Of a stretch of 64,000 bases of DNA, positions 42,037 through 51,666 are shown one piece after another. The notes beneath the pieces are model-generated. The model made no database searches, was not told the origin of the DNA, and saw only the letters and a list, made by a program, of their open reading frames with translations. The position numbers were made by a program, and so were the translations under genes. Numbering within the stretch: position 1 is the stretch's first letter; every line of letters starts with the position of its first letter. Location of the stretch: contig JBEDTR010000008.1 of assembly GCA_040119125.1 (NCBI GenBank), positions 124,001-188,000 on the forward strand, written 5' to 3'. The stretch comes from Pacificitalea sp040119125. GTDB lineage: Bacteria; Pseudomonadota; Alphaproteobacteria; Rhodobacterales; Rhodobacteraceae.

Positions 42037-42734
42037 TGCAAAAACGACAAAGACCCTCCCGTCTTCTCGCCGCAGGACTTGCCTTCATGCTCCTGCCGCT
42101 CACCGCAACTGCGCAGGGCAACGGTGTTTCGTCGCCGATGCGCCCCTTATTTGCCGCCGCGACCGGCCTGCTGGAAACCCAGCATATGACCGTCGATGCC
42201 GGGCTGGCTGCGCGGACCAAGAAATCCGTGCCGAGCCCATTCACGATTGACCTGCCAGAAAGCGAGTCAATTGCGCTGCGCATTTCGGAGGACACGCCCG
42301 GCGCATTAAGTCAGGTCGATTTCTTCACATCGCAGGGTCAATTCGTGGAATCCCTGCGATTTACAAATGCCCGCGTCGCCGTGATGGAGGAAGAGCGCCG
42401 CGTGATGGCTATGGCGAACCTGCTGGTGTTGCACACATTCCCCGCGCTTCAGAAACGCTACGCGGATGCGCAGGTCCATGGCTTCGGCAACACCACGCTG
42501 GGCGAAAATGACGCTGTGCAAATCTATGGCTCATTCACCAATGTCACGGGGGAGAGGTTCTTCTTCCGCCATGTCGGCTTTATGCGCCCCGAAAGCGATA
42601 ATGTCGTCGTTGGGATTTCCACTGTGCGTCAGAAGCTGATGCCGGTTACCAGCCGCGATCAGTTCCGCAACACCTATGGGGGCTATGCGCTTGAAAGCTT
42701 CCGCTTCGCCGAAGAAATCGCACTTGCCCACTAA
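42036..42734 (+). CDS. Exported protein of unknown function, intact paralogue
   Basis: A 232-residue exported protein with a signal peptide (about residues 1-27, LLPLTATAQG). It matches the preceding broken gene along the mature part: QGQFVESLRF, LLVLHTFPALQKRYADAQVHGF, DAVQIYGSFTN, FRHVGFMRPESDNVVVGISTVRQKLMP and YALESFRF. The start codon ATG 42036 overlaps the stop of the broken gene (TGATG), so the two were a tandem duplicated operon. No named family is recognised. Confidence 0.82.
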   Translation: MQKRQRPSRLLAAGLAFMLLPLTATAQGNGVSSPMRPLFAAATGLLETQHMTVDAGLAARTKKSVPSPFTIDLPESESIALRISEDTPGALSQVDFFTSQGQFVESLRFTNARVAVMEEERRVMAMANLLVLHTFPALQKRYADAQVHGFGNTTLGENDAVQIYGSFTNVTGERFFFRHVGFMRPESDNVVVGISTVRQKLMPVTSRDQFRNTYGGYALESFRFAEEIALAH

Positions 42735-42763
42735 GCCTTTCGCCGCGCGCTTGGCTGAGAATT

Positions 42764-44059
42764 CTAGCGAAGCCGGGTAAGCACCTCGAGCGAGGCATAG
42801 CCATCCGGCACCATGCCGACCGAACGCTGATAGGCGCGCACGGCGTCTTGCGTCTTCGGTCCAATCTTGCCGTCCACCCCGCCGGTGGAAAATCCGGCGC
42901 GCGTCAGCCGCTGCTGCAATTCTCTACGCTCTGCCAACTTCAACGCTCGGTCGCCACGCGGCCAGCTTGCTTGAATAGCCGGTCCACCGATCAATCGATC
43001 CGCCAGATGCCCCACTCCGATCACATAGGCGTCGGCCGCGTTGTAACGCTCGATTACGTTAAAATTCTTGAACGTCATGAACGCCGCACCGCGCGCGCCG
43101 CCGGGGATCAGGATCGACGCTGTGCCGTGGTTTGGCACCTGTTGGCCCGCTGCGTTCCGCACGCCCAGACGGGTCCACTGCGCCACTGATTTCCTCACGC
43201 CATCGCCGGTCAGACTATAGTCAAACCCCTGGGGCAGGCGAACTTCCATGCCCCACGGTTGCCCTTTCACCCAACCATGTCGTGCGAGATAGGCCGCGGT
43301 GGAGGCCAGCGCGTCGGTGGGGTCGTCAGACCAGATGTCACGACGACCATCGCCGCGGAAATCGACGGCATAATCAAGATAGGAGGTCGGGATGAACTGG
43401 GTATGCCCCATCGCGCCGGCCCAGCTTCCGGTCATATTGCGCGGGGCCACATCGCCGTTTTGCAGGATCTTCAGCGCGGCGATCAGCTGACTTTCGAAAA
43501 ACTCCCCCCGGCGTCCGTCAAAAGCCAAGGTCGCAAGGGATTCCACGATGTCGTTCGATCCGCGATAACTGCCGTAAGCGCTTTCCAGTCCCCAGACCGC
43601 CGTCACGATAGAAGCCGGCACGCCGTAGCGTCCCTCAATCTCGGCCAGAACGCGGGCGTGTTTGCGCATGGCGTCACGACCGTTGGCAATCCGGGTCTGC
43701 GAAACGGCACTGTCGAGATATTCCCAGATGGCTTTGGTGAACTCGGCTTGATTGCGATCGCGGCGGATGACTTCAGTGTCATACTGGATGCCCGAAAACG
43801 CCTGCGCAAAGGTCGCGTCGGAAATCCCCTGTGCCCGCGCCCGGCGGCGGAATCCTTCGATCCAGCGCGCGAATTCGGCATTGGAGACGCGCACGTTGCT
43901 TACCTCTGGCGCAAGAGAGGCAGAAGCAGGGGAGGAGGCCGCGCGCGACGCTGGTCGGGGCTCTGGCCGGATCGACGATTCGACTGCAAATGCAGTCGAA
44001 AGTCCCGTCGTAGACACCATCGCGGCAGATATGACTATTCCCGAAAAGCGCTTGCGCAT
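42764..44059 (-). CDS. Lytic murein transglycosylase, MltB type, with peptidoglycan-binding domain
   Basis: A 431-residue exported protein. After a signal peptide and a low-complexity Pro/Ala/Ser linker, an SLT_2 (MltB) domain spans about residues 60-350: FSGIQYDTEVIRRDRNQ, then VWGLESAYGSYRG with the catalytic Glu, then GAMGHTQFIPTSYLDYAVDF. The C-terminus (about 370-431) is a PG_binding_1 domain (TGGVDGKIGPKTQDAVRAYQ). It cleaves glycan strands to 1,6-anhydro-muropeptides. No lipobox is evident, so it is probably soluble in the periplasm. Confidence 0.94.
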   Translation of the reverse strand: MRKRFSGIVISAAMVSTTGLSTAFAVESSIRPEPRPASRAASSPASASLAPEVSNVRVSNAEFARWIEGFRRRARAQGISDATFAQAFSGIQYDTEVIRRDRNQAEFTKAIWEYLDSAVSQTRIANGRDAMRKHARVLAEIEGRYGVPASIVTAVWGLESAYGSYRGSNDIVESLATLAFDGRRGEFFESQLIAALKILQNGDVAPRNMTGSWAGAMGHTQFIPTSYLDYAVDFRGDGRRDIWSDDPTDALASTAAYLARHGWVKGQPWGMEVRLPQGFDYSLTGDGVRKSVAQWTRLGVRNAAGQQVPNHGTASILIPGGARGAAFMTFKNFNVIERYNAADAYVIGVGHLADRLIGGPAIQASWPRGDRALKLAERRELQQRLTRAGFSTGGVDGKIGPKTQDAVRAYQRSVGMVPDGYASLEVLTRLR

Positions 44060-44244
44060 GTGGTCCTGCTCACCTGTTGGTTGGGCGAAATCATAGCCTT
44101 ATTACCCCAACCCGAGAAGCAATCCCGCGTCGGTTGGCAGTTTGTCGCCATTCAGGAGCCAATGCCCAAAGCCGAGGATTCGTTCCGTAAGCACGCCGCA
44201 AATTCCCGGCACTGACCTATCAGCCGGGAGCGCGAAACGCAGGG

Positions 44245-46548
44245 TCAGCCGTCCCGGCGCTTGCGGATAACCTTCCGCTTCGATTTAGCGGCCTTCGCTC
44301 GGGATTTCGCCGGTTTGCGCTGTCCGGCACCGCCGCCGCGCGGCTTGCCTTTGCCACCGAACCGCTTGCCTCCGCCCCGGCGGGCCGAGGCGCCGCCCGC
44401 CACTTGCTGATCTTCGATCGCCAGCAGGTCCAGCAGTAGCCCACCGGTAATCGGCACAGCTTCGGCCAGCCGCACGGTAACGCGCTGCCCGAGCGAGATC
44501 ACACGCCCGGTATCTGCCCCCATCAGGGTCTGCGTTTCGGGATCGTGGTGGAAATATTCCCGCCCCAATGCCCGCATGGGCACCAGCCCGTCAGCGCCGG
44601 TGCCATCCAGCTTTACGAAGACGCCAAAGCGCGCGATGCCGCTGATGCGGCCTTCGAATTCATTGCCCACCCGCTCCGACAGGTAGGACGCCAGATAACG
44701 GTCGGTTGTGTCGCGCTCCGCCGTCATCGAACGACGCTCGGTTTCCGAGATATGCTTGGCCGTCTCATCGAGTATTTCGATTTCGTCCGGCGACAGCCCG
44801 TCTTTGCCCCAGCCATGTGCCGTGACCAGCGCGCGGTGCACGATCAGATCCGCGTAGCGGCGAATGGGCGAGGTAAAATGCGCGTAAGTGCCCAGCGCGA
44901 GGCCGAAATGCCCGAAATTTTCCGAGCTGTAATAGGCCTGCGTCATGGACCGCAGGGTAGAGAGATTGATCAGCTCCGCCATATCGGTGCCGGCAGCCGC
45001 GTTCAGCAGCCTGTTAAGATGCGCAGTGTGCAGCACCTGCCCCTTAGCCAGCGTCAATCCGGACGCCTGCGCAGTTTCACGCAGCGCGTCGAGCTTCTCA
45101 GGGCTCGGCTCCTCATGCACCCGGAACAATAACGGACGACGTTTCGTCACCAGCGTTTTACCAGCAGCGACATTGGCAAGGATCATGAACTCTTCGATCA
45201 GCCGATGCGCATCCAGCCGGTCCTTGAAATTGACCGAGGTCACCTTGCCATCAGCCGATAGCTCAATCCGCCGCTCCGGTAGGTCCAGATCCAGCGGCTG
45301 GCGTTTTCCGCGCGCAGCACGGGCAGCATGGTAGGCCGCATAAAGCGGACGAATCACGTCTTCTAGGAGCGGGCCAGTCCGGTCCGAGGGCTGTCCGTCC
45401 ATCGCCGCCTGCACCTCTTCGTAGTGCAGTGAGGCCTGCGACCGCATCAGCCCGCGTTTGAACTGGTAGCCAATCATTTCGCCACCGGCGTCCAGCTGCA
45501 TCCGCACCGCGATACAGGCCCGTGGCACGCCTTCGTGCAGCGAACACAGATCCCCGGACAGCCGATCAGGCAGCATCGGCACGACACGGTCCGGGAAATA
45601 GGTGGAGTTGCCGCGCTTGCGCGCCTCGCGATCCAGTGCCGAGCCGGGCGTCACATAATGGGCCACATCGGCAATCGCGACCCAGACGATATGACCGCCA
45701 GGGTTTTTCGGATCATCATCAGCATGGGCGAAACAGGCATCGTCGTGATCGCGCGCATCTGATGGGTCAATGGTGACCAATGGCAGATCGCGTAAATCGT
45801 CGCGGCCTTTCAGCCCGGCAGGGCGGGCTTTGTCAGCCGCTTCGATCACCGCATCCGGGAAGGCATCGGGAATTCCGTGCTGGTGGATTGCAATCAATGA
45901 TACCGCTTTCGGCGCGCCGGGATCACCCAGCCGGTCGGTGATCCGAGCGACCGGCAGACCCATTCGGGCACGCGGACTGGCTTGCTCCGCCTCAACCAGT
46001 TCGCCGTCCATCGCACCATGGCTGTTGCCTGCGGGAACATGCCATTCGCTGTCGCTGCCCTTGTCGATAGGCACGATCCGACCGCCTTCGGTGCCCGCGC
46101 GGAAAATACCCAGCAGACGCTTGGGATTATGGCCGATCTTGCGGATCAAACGGCCTTCGTACTGATAATCCTCGCCTTTGACCTCAACCAGACGACCGAG
46201 CACCCGGTCGCCTGCGCCCAGCGCGGGGTCGGCTTCGCGCGCGATCCACAGCACCCTTGGCGCCGGGCCGTCGCCATGCCATTCGAGCGGCTTGGCAAAC
46301 AGATCGCCATCATCATCAGGGGCCAGCATCTGCAGCACCGACACGGGCGGCAGCCGGTCCGGGTCGCGATAGGTCTTGCGGCGTTTTTCGAGATGCCCTT
46401 CGTCCTCAAGCTCCTTCAGGATACGCTTGAGATCGATGCGGGACGCACCCTTGATCCCGAAAGCCTTCGCGATATCGCGTTTCGAGGTCTGGGTGGGATG
46501 ATCGGAGATCCAGCCGAGGATATCGGCCTTGGTCGGAAGCTGAGACAT
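44245..46548 (-). CDS. rnr: Ribonuclease R
   Basis: A 767-residue 3'-5' exoribonuclease: N-terminal winged helix (HPTQTSKRDIAKAFGIKGASRIDLKRIL), cold-shock-like domains, RNB catalytic domain with the metal-binding aspartates in DPSDARDHDDACFA, TSPIRRYADLIVHRAL, then an S1 domain (EGRISGIARFGVFVKL) and a lysine/arginine/glycine-rich tail (GKRFGGKGKPRGGG). It degrades structured RNA, including rRNA and mRNA tangled on stalled ribosomes. Length and domain order are those of alphaproteobacterial RNase R. Confidence 0.97.
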   Translation of the reverse strand: MSQLPTKADILGWISDHPTQTSKRDIAKAFGIKGASRIDLKRILKELEDEGHLEKRRKTYRDPDRLPPVSVLQMLAPDDDGDLFAKPLEWHGDGPAPRVLWIAREADPALGAGDRVLGRLVEVKGEDYQYEGRLIRKIGHNPKRLLGIFRAGTEGGRIVPIDKGSDSEWHVPAGNSHGAMDGELVEAEQASPRARMGLPVARITDRLGDPGAPKAVSLIAIHQHGIPDAFPDAVIEAADKARPAGLKGRDDLRDLPLVTIDPSDARDHDDACFAHADDDPKNPGGHIVWVAIADVAHYVTPGSALDREARKRGNSTYFPDRVVPMLPDRLSGDLCSLHEGVPRACIAVRMQLDAGGEMIGYQFKRGLMRSQASLHYEEVQAAMDGQPSDRTGPLLEDVIRPLYAAYHAARAARGKRQPLDLDLPERRIELSADGKVTSVNFKDRLDAHRLIEEFMILANVAAGKTLVTKRRPLLFRVHEEPSPEKLDALRETAQASGLTLAKGQVLHTAHLNRLLNAAAGTDMAELINLSTLRSMTQAYYSSENFGHFGLALGTYAHFTSPIRRYADLIVHRALVTAHGWGKDGLSPDEIEILDETAKHISETERRSMTAERDTTDRYLASYLSERVGNEFEGRISGIARFGVFVKLDGTGADGLVPMRALGREYFHHDPETQTLMGADTGRVISLGQRVTVRLAEAVPITGGLLLDLLAIEDQQVAGGASARRGGGKRFGGKGKPRGGGAGQRKPAKSRAKAAKSKRKVIRKRRDG

Positions 46549-46691
46549 GGTTCGGACGTAGCACGCGCCCTGCAGGGTGTCATCGGCAATCGCGACGTTC
46601 CGTGGCGCAGCCGACGCGGGCTCGCGGAATGACTGCCCCTGAAACTGTCCTCCGAGACGCGCGGCTAGGCCAAGTCGGTCGGTGTACCGAG

Positions 46692-47729
46692 TTACTCCAC
46701 CGTATCGAGGATAGCCTCGACCCGGCGGTTGCGATTGCGACCTTCGGACGTGAGGTTTGAGGTCAGGGGTGACAGGTAGCCCACCCCGTCAGAAGCGATC
46801 TGCGTGAGCGGCACGCCGAGATCCGCCAGCCGCTGGCGCACAGCGCCTGCGCGGCTTTTGGACAGGGCGATATTTACGGCAAGCGAACCCTCAGCATCCG
46901 TATGACCGACCAAAGTGACGCTCCGCTCAGGATGAGCCTTCAGGTAGCTCGCAAGGCTGACAAGCGTCGGAAACGGCCCCTGCCCCAGCGTGGCTGAGCC
47001 GGTGCTGAAATCGAGATCCTCCAACACCGCGCGCCCCTCATCCTCCAACCGGGCCGTCAGGAAGCGGGTCTGGTCGTCATCAGCGGTGAAACGTGTGGGT
47101 TGCGGCGCATCGACCGGATCATCCGGTGCCGCCCGCATCGGTGATTTGGTCGAGGCCGTCAGCACCGTATCGCCGGGAATATCCGGGCCAACCCGGATCA
47201 TCTGAACAAATCCCCGCCCAGCCGAGCGACTGACCAGCAGCGTAATATATTCTGGCCGGTCGCTGCCCATCCGGTGGGCCGACACGAACCTGAAATCGCC
47301 CAGATCCACATGCATGTCGGGCTCGGGCAGCACGTCAGTTGCGTAGCGGAAATCGAAGCCGCCGCAATCACGGGCCTCGCATTCAAAAACCGTGTCGAAC
47401 CCGGCCTCGGCAAGTTGATCGCGCAAGGGCGCAAGGATCTGAAGCGTTGTCAGGCCGGGGGCCTGAATTTGCCAAGCCTGACGATGCACCTCGCCCTCGG
47501 CCCAGACGGATTGAATGCGCCCATGCTCATAGCGCGAAATCGGCACCTTATAGCTGCCCAGATCGGTTTCCTGCGCCGCGGTGCGCCGGGCGTTGGCGGG
47601 CAAGTCCAGCATCATCGCGCGCGGTCCGGTGGCTGTCACCGATGCAGATTGCACCGATTGCGCAGCAGCCAAGACAGGCAGCGGTAGCGCGATCAACGCC
47701 ACGAGGAGGAGGATTGAGCATTTGTTCAT
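46692..47729 (-). CDS. OmpA-family exported protein
   Basis: A 345-residue protein with a signal peptide (MNKCSILLLVALIALPLPVLAAAQ). Residues about 50-200 resemble the DUF4892-type region seen before OmpA domains (SVWAEGEVHRQAWQI, FECEARDCGGFDFRYATDVL). Residues about 225-345 are an OmpA peptidoglycan-binding domain (LEDLDFSTGSATL, VTLVGHTDAEGSLAVNIALSKSRAGAVRQRL). ATG 47729 is chosen for the signal peptide; the longer frame has no sensible N-terminus. It probably links the envelope to peptidoglycan. Confidence 0.88.
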   Translation of the reverse strand: MNKCSILLLVALIALPLPVLAAAQSVQSASVTATGPRAMMLDLPANARRTAAQETDLGSYKVPISRYEHGRIQSVWAEGEVHRQAWQIQAPGLTTLQILAPLRDQLAEAGFDTVFECEARDCGGFDFRYATDVLPEPDMHVDLGDFRFVSAHRMGSDRPEYITLLVSRSAGRGFVQMIRVGPDIPGDTVLTASTKSPMRAAPDDPVDAPQPTRFTADDDQTRFLTARLEDEGRAVLEDLDFSTGSATLGQGPFPTLVSLASYLKAHPERSVTLVGHTDAEGSLAVNIALSKSRAGAVRQRLADLGVPLTQIASDGVGYLSPLTSNLTSEGRNRNRRVEAILDTVE

Positions 47730-47928
47730 GTCTGCGCGGTTAGATACGCCTCCGCCATTCTGGTTTCCACTACGCCTGCACCCCTGACCCGGTAGATAGG
47801 CGAGCTGTCGCCCAATCCCCGCCGATACGCGGCATCTACCGCCAAACCAGTTTGAAGCCGGCAGCGGACCTCCATTGCATGGCATGAAATGTGTTAAAAT
47901 TGTGGCAATGTCGGCCAGCACCGGCGGA

Positions 47929-48660
47929 TTATTCGCGGATTCTATAGTGATAGTGACCCGCAGGCCGCATTCCGAGCCGCTGGTAAAGCCGCTGTGCTGC
48001 CATATTCTGTTCCACGACCAGCACCGCGATCCACTCCGCGCCCTGCGCAACAGCCCAGCCGGCAGCAGCCTGCATCATCTGCCGCCCCAGCCCCGCACCA
48101 CGAAATCTATCGCGGACTTCTAACGCGTGGAGCATGGCGATTCCCTCGTGTCGCGCGATAAAAGCGGTCGCGGCTGGGGTATCATCCACCCGCCCCATCA
48201 GGGTGGTTCGTGGCAGCGCGCAGCGCTCCATCACTGCAATCCGAGCGGGACCAATGCCGCCCTCCTCCCAGATTTCGGTCTGAGTAGCGAGAGGCGGCCA
48301 ATCGACGGTGAAGCCGGTATCGGGCGGCAAGTCGGTCAGCAGATCGCGTGCCGGAGCAACCAGTAGATCAACCGGGTCGATCCGCCGATAGCCCGCCTGC
48401 TCCAGCTCCCGATCCAGACGGTCTTGACCACCACGAACCATCACCAGAAGCGGCTGACCCAGCGCTGTCTGCGCGGCTTCCATTTGCGCGATGTCATGGG
48501 GCTCGCCCAGCAGGCTAGCGGCAGAGACCCGCTTGCCCCCGCCTTGGCCTTCGCGGATCAGCCACGGACCGGCGCGATGGAGGCGCGCGGCGGGCCAGGT
48601 CAACTCCGCCGCGTCGAACAACTTCTCCTGCGCCGGATCATCGGCGCGGTTGCTCGTCAC
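47929..48660 (-). CDS. GNAT-family N-acetyltransferase
   Basis: A 243-residue protein whose C-terminal half holds the GNAT acetyl-CoA site (ALEVRDRFRGAGLGRQMMQAAAGWA, then VVEQNMAAQRLYQRLGMRPAGHYHYR). The N-terminal half is probably a second, degenerate GNAT-like fold. The acceptor is unknown. It follows the CinA-domain gene with a four-base ATGA overlap, so the two are co-translated. Confidence 0.88.
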   Translation of the reverse strand: MTSNRADDPAQEKLFDAAELTWPAARLHRAGPWLIREGQGGGKRVSAASLLGEPHDIAQMEAAQTALGQPLLVMVRGGQDRLDRELEQAGYRRIDPVDLLVAPARDLLTDLPPDTGFTVDWPPLATQTEIWEEGGIGPARIAVMERCALPRTTLMGRVDDTPAATAFIARHEGIAMLHALEVRDRFRGAGLGRQMMQAAAGWAVAQGAEWIAVLVVEQNMAAQRLYQRLGMRPAGHYHYRIRE

Positions 48661-49394
48661 GCCATGCCTTCTGGAAAGAGCTCGGTCAATTCCGCCATGG
48701 CCGCGTTGATCCGCACGCCATCCGTGCCGCGCACCACCACATTCGCGCCGGAGACGCCGTTGCGATTGAACGGATAGGAGCCGAAGTCCAGATCCGCGTA
48801 GCGCTCAGCCAGCGCCCGCAGCGGACCAGCAATATCACCTTCGGGCCGCTGCACCTGCAAGCTGAGCGACAGAAGCGGATCGCCGCCTTGCAGTGTCGAC
48901 AGCACCCCCGCCACCATCGCCTCAAACACCGAAGGCACACCCGCCATCACATGCACATTTCCGATGCTGAAACCCGGCGCGACGGAAACCGGATTCTCGA
49001 TCAGCGTCGCGCCGTCGGGGATGCGGGCCATGCGCAACCGGGCCTCATTCATTTCCGACCCGGTGCGGGCATAATGCGCAGCCATCAGGGCGCGGGCATC
49101 CTCGCGCACGTCGATCGCGGCCCCCATTGCGGCAGCGACCGCATCGGCGGTGATGTCGTCATGGGTCGGCCCGATCCCGCCGGAGGTGAACACATGATCC
49201 CATCGCGCGCTCAGCGCCTGAACTGCCGCGACGATGGCGTCATGATCGTCGGACACGACGCGCGCTTCTTTCAGCGCGACGCCGTGATCGGTCAGCGCGC
49301 GTGCAAGGTGGTGCAGATTGGAATCGCGGGTCCGGCCTGAAAGGATCTCGTCGCCGATCACGAGCATCGCGGCGGTGGGGTTTGGCATCGGCAT
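48657..49394 (-). CDS. CinA N-terminal / MoaB-type domain protein
   Basis: A 245-residue protein consisting of the molybdopterin-binding fold found at the N-terminus of CinA: AAMLVIGDEILSGRTRDSNLHHLARAL, then VFTSGGIGPTHDDITADAVA and VMAGVPSVFEAM. It lacks the C-terminal deamidase domain of full CinA. Such stand-alone proteins are common in alphaproteobacteria and may act in pyridine-nucleotide repair or cofactor metabolism; the exact role is not fixed. Confidence 0.9.
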   Translation of the reverse strand: MPMPNPTAAMLVIGDEILSGRTRDSNLHHLARALTDHGVALKEARVVSDDHDAIVAAVQALSARWDHVFTSGGIGPTHDDITADAVAAAMGAAIDVREDARALMAAHYARTGSEMNEARLRMARIPDGATLIENPVSVAPGFSIGNVHVMAGVPSVFEAMVAGVLSTLQGGDPLLSLSLQVQRPEGDIAGPLRALAERYADLDFGSYPFNRNGVSGANVVVRGTDGVRINAAMAELTELFPEGMA

Positions 49395-49442
49395 TCTGTC
49401 CTGCGCTTGTCGACCTTTGGTTCAAGGTATAGGCCCCGCGCC

Positions 49443-50174
49443 ATGCGCTTTCCAACCCCGTTGATCCCTGCCCGGCTGCTGCGCCGCTATAAGCGGTTTT
49501 TGGCGGATGTCATTCCGGAGACCGGCCCCGATGCGGGCCGCGAGGTGACGGTGCACTGCCCAAACCCCGGTGCGATGTTGGGGCTGGCCGATCCCGGCGC
49601 GCGGATCTGGATCGCCCCAACCCCTGACCCAAAGCGCAAGCTGCCTTATGGCTGGCGGCTGGTGGAATTATCCAACGGGCATATGGCCGGTATCGACACC
49701 AGCCTAACCAACCGCGTGGTGGCGGAAGCGCTGGCCGCGCGCGCCATCCCAACCCTGTCGGCCTATGAGCACATCCGGTCGGAGGCTCGTTACGCCGAAC
49801 GCAGCCGCGTCGACTTTCTGCTGTCGGGCACGGACCTCCAAGATGCCTATGTGGAGGTCAAAAGCGTCACGCTGCGGCGGAATGGTGACTGTGCGGAGTT
49901 TCCAGATTGCGTCACGGCACGCGGCGCACGGCACCTTGCTGATCTGGCTCAGATGGTGTCCGAGGGGCACCGCGCAGTGATGCTTTACGTCGTGCAGCGC
50001 GATGACTGCGCGCGACTGCGGATGGCCAGCGATCTGGATCCCGTCTATGCCCGTGCCTTCGATACCGCCCGCGCGGCTGGGGTTGAGATGCTCTGCCACG
50101 CGGCGCGGCTCGATCCCACGGGCATCACATTGGACGGGCCGCTGCCGATCGCCTTGGATCACGCGCGCAGCTGA
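49443..50174 (+). CDS. sfsA: Sugar fermentation stimulation protein homologue
   Basis: A 243-residue SfsA protein: LIPARLLRRYKRFLADV at the N-terminus, TVHCPNPGAMLGLADPGARIW, YEHIRSEARYAERSRVDFLL, AYVEVKSVTL and FPDCVTARGARHLADL. The EVKS and D-F-L residues recall a nuclease-like fold. It is thought to bind nucleic acid and affect sugar metabolism in E. coli, but its biochemical role is unsettled. ATG 49443 is used because family members begin there. Confidence 0.94.
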   Translation: MRFPTPLIPARLLRRYKRFLADVIPETGPDAGREVTVHCPNPGAMLGLADPGARIWIAPTPDPKRKLPYGWRLVELSNGHMAGIDTSLTNRVVAEALAARAIPTLSAYEHIRSEARYAERSRVDFLLSGTDLQDAYVEVKSVTLRRNGDCAEFPDCVTARGARHLADLAQMVSEGHRAVMLYVVQRDDCARLRMASDLDPVYARAFDTARAAGVEMLCHAARLDPTGITLDGPLPIALDHARS

Positions 50175-50264
50175 ACCTAGACGTCTGCCGCGGCGCATCG
50201 CTGGCCTTTCGCGGTATCACGCCTTATTTGTAGCATCGAACGCTTGGAAAACAGGATCAGACCC

Positions 50265-51086
50265 TTGGACGGAAAAAGCGGACGCCTTACGCGCGACGGC
50301 ATTCGGATTTATGAGCCCGCCGATTTTGCGGGCATGCATGCAGCCGGGAAACTGGCGGCGGAGATCCTCGATCATGTCGCGCCGATGATCGAACCGGGAC
50401 GCAGCACCGCCGATATCGACGCCGAAATCACCCGCATGATCGACGCCTCGGACAGCACCTCGGCGACGATCGGCTACAAAGGTTATCAGCATGCCAGCTG
50501 CATTTCCGTCAATCATGTGGTCTGCCATGGCATTCCGGGTGCCAAGACGCTGAAGGATGGCGACATCCTCAATATCGATGTGACCGTGATCCTGAACGGC
50601 TGGTTCGGGGATACGTCGCGGATGTATGTCGCGGGCAAGCTAGGCCGCAAAGCCGAGCGCCTGATCAACGTGACCCATGATGCGCTGATGCGCGGCATCG
50701 AGGCGGTGAAGCCCGGCAATACGTTCGGTGACATCGGCCATGCGATCCAGAGCTTCGTCGAAAGCCACCGCATGTCGGTGGTCCGCGATTTCTGCGGGCA
50801 CGGGCTGGGTCGGGTGTTCCACGCGCCGCCCAATGTGCTGCATTACGGGCGTCCCGGCAGCGGGGCGAAACTGGAAGAAGGCATGTTCTTTACCATTGAG
50901 CCGATGGTCAATCTGGGCCGGCCCGAGACCAAGGTGTTGGGCGATGACTGGACCGCCGTCACCCGCGACAAATCCCTTTCGGCACAGTTCGAACATTCCA
51001 TCGGCGTCACGGCGCAGGGGTGCGAGATCTTTACCCTATCCCCGGCCGGGCTGTTCCACCCGACATGGGGTGACACCTCGAAATAG
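50265..51086 (+). CDS. map: Methionine aminopeptidase, type I
   Basis: A 273-residue metalloprotease with the five metal ligands in NIDVTVILNGWFGDTSRMY, FCGHGLGRVFH, MFFTIEPMVN and FEHSIGVT, and the HASCISVNHVVCHGIP substrate region. It removes initiator Met from new proteins. No ATG occurs near the family start; TTG 50265 is preferred since AGGA lies eight bases upstream, whereas TTG 50244 has no such site. It is followed by the converging rsmD. Confidence 0.95.
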   Translation: MDGKSGRLTRDGIRIYEPADFAGMHAAGKLAAEILDHVAPMIEPGRSTADIDAEITRMIDASDSTSATIGYKGYQHASCISVNHVVCHGIPGAKTLKDGDILNIDVTVILNGWFGDTSRMYVAGKLGRKAERLINVTHDALMRGIEAVKPGNTFGDIGHAIQSFVESHRMSVVRDFCGHGLGRVFHAPPNVLHYGRPGSGAKLEEGMFFTIEPMVNLGRPETKVLGDDWTAVTRDKSLSAQFEHSIGVTAQGCEIFTLSPAGLFHPTWGDTSK

Positions 51087-51108
51087 GCTCTGATCGGCGG
51101 TTTGGGGA

Positions 51109-51666
51109 CTATTCTGGCGCCGTGAGCAGCGTCAGATGCGTGTCTCCCCAATGCCGCCGGTCCAACAGGGCGAAGCCATCCGGCGCGGTCTGTGCGCTGC
51201 TTTCTTCCCACACGATCAACGCACCGGGTGCAATCCAGCCCCCCGTCTGCGCCGCATCAAGTGCGCGCGCGCCCAGCCCCTTGCCATAGGGCGGGTCGAG
51301 GAAGATCAGGTCAAACGCAGCGCCGGGATTAGGGCCAAGCCGGGTCGCGTCGCGACGGATCAGGGTCGTTTCCGCCTCCGCCCGGCATTTCGCCACATTC
51401 TCGCGCAGGAGCGCCCCGGCCTTGCGCCCATCATCGACGAAAGTGACCTGCGCCGCTCCCCGGCTTAAAGCCTCCAGCCCCAGCGCACCCGTGCCTGCGA
51501 ACAGGTCCAGCGCGCGCGCGTCCTGCATTTCTGCCTGACGCGACATCAATATATTGAACAGGCTCTCGCGCACCCGGTCGGTGGTGGGGCGCAGATGCGC
51601 GCCGGGGTCGCCCTTACCCACAGAAGCCAGCGCCAGACCCCGAAATTTTCCGCCGATGATCCGCAT
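51109..51666 (-). CDS. rsmD: 16S rRNA (guanine966-N2)-methyltransferase
   Basis: A 185-residue Rossmann-fold methyltransferase with the RsmD pattern: MRIIGGKFRGLALAS start, LRPTTDRVRESLFNIL, SAM site LDLFAGTGALGLEALSRGA and catalytic FLDPPYGKGL. It methylates G966 of 16S rRNA in the assembled 30S subunit. Its start directly abuts the end of the flavoprotein gene (one-base overlap), so it is the second gene of that operon. Confidence 0.96.
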   Translation of the reverse strand: MRIIGGKFRGLALASVGKGDPGAHLRPTTDRVRESLFNILMSRQAEMQDARALDLFAGTGALGLEALSRGAAQVTFVDDGRKAGALLRENVAKCRAEAETTLIRRDATRLGPNPGAAFDLIFLDPPYGKGLGARALDAAQTGGWIAPGALIVWEESSAQTAPDGFALLDRRHWGDTHLTLLTAPE

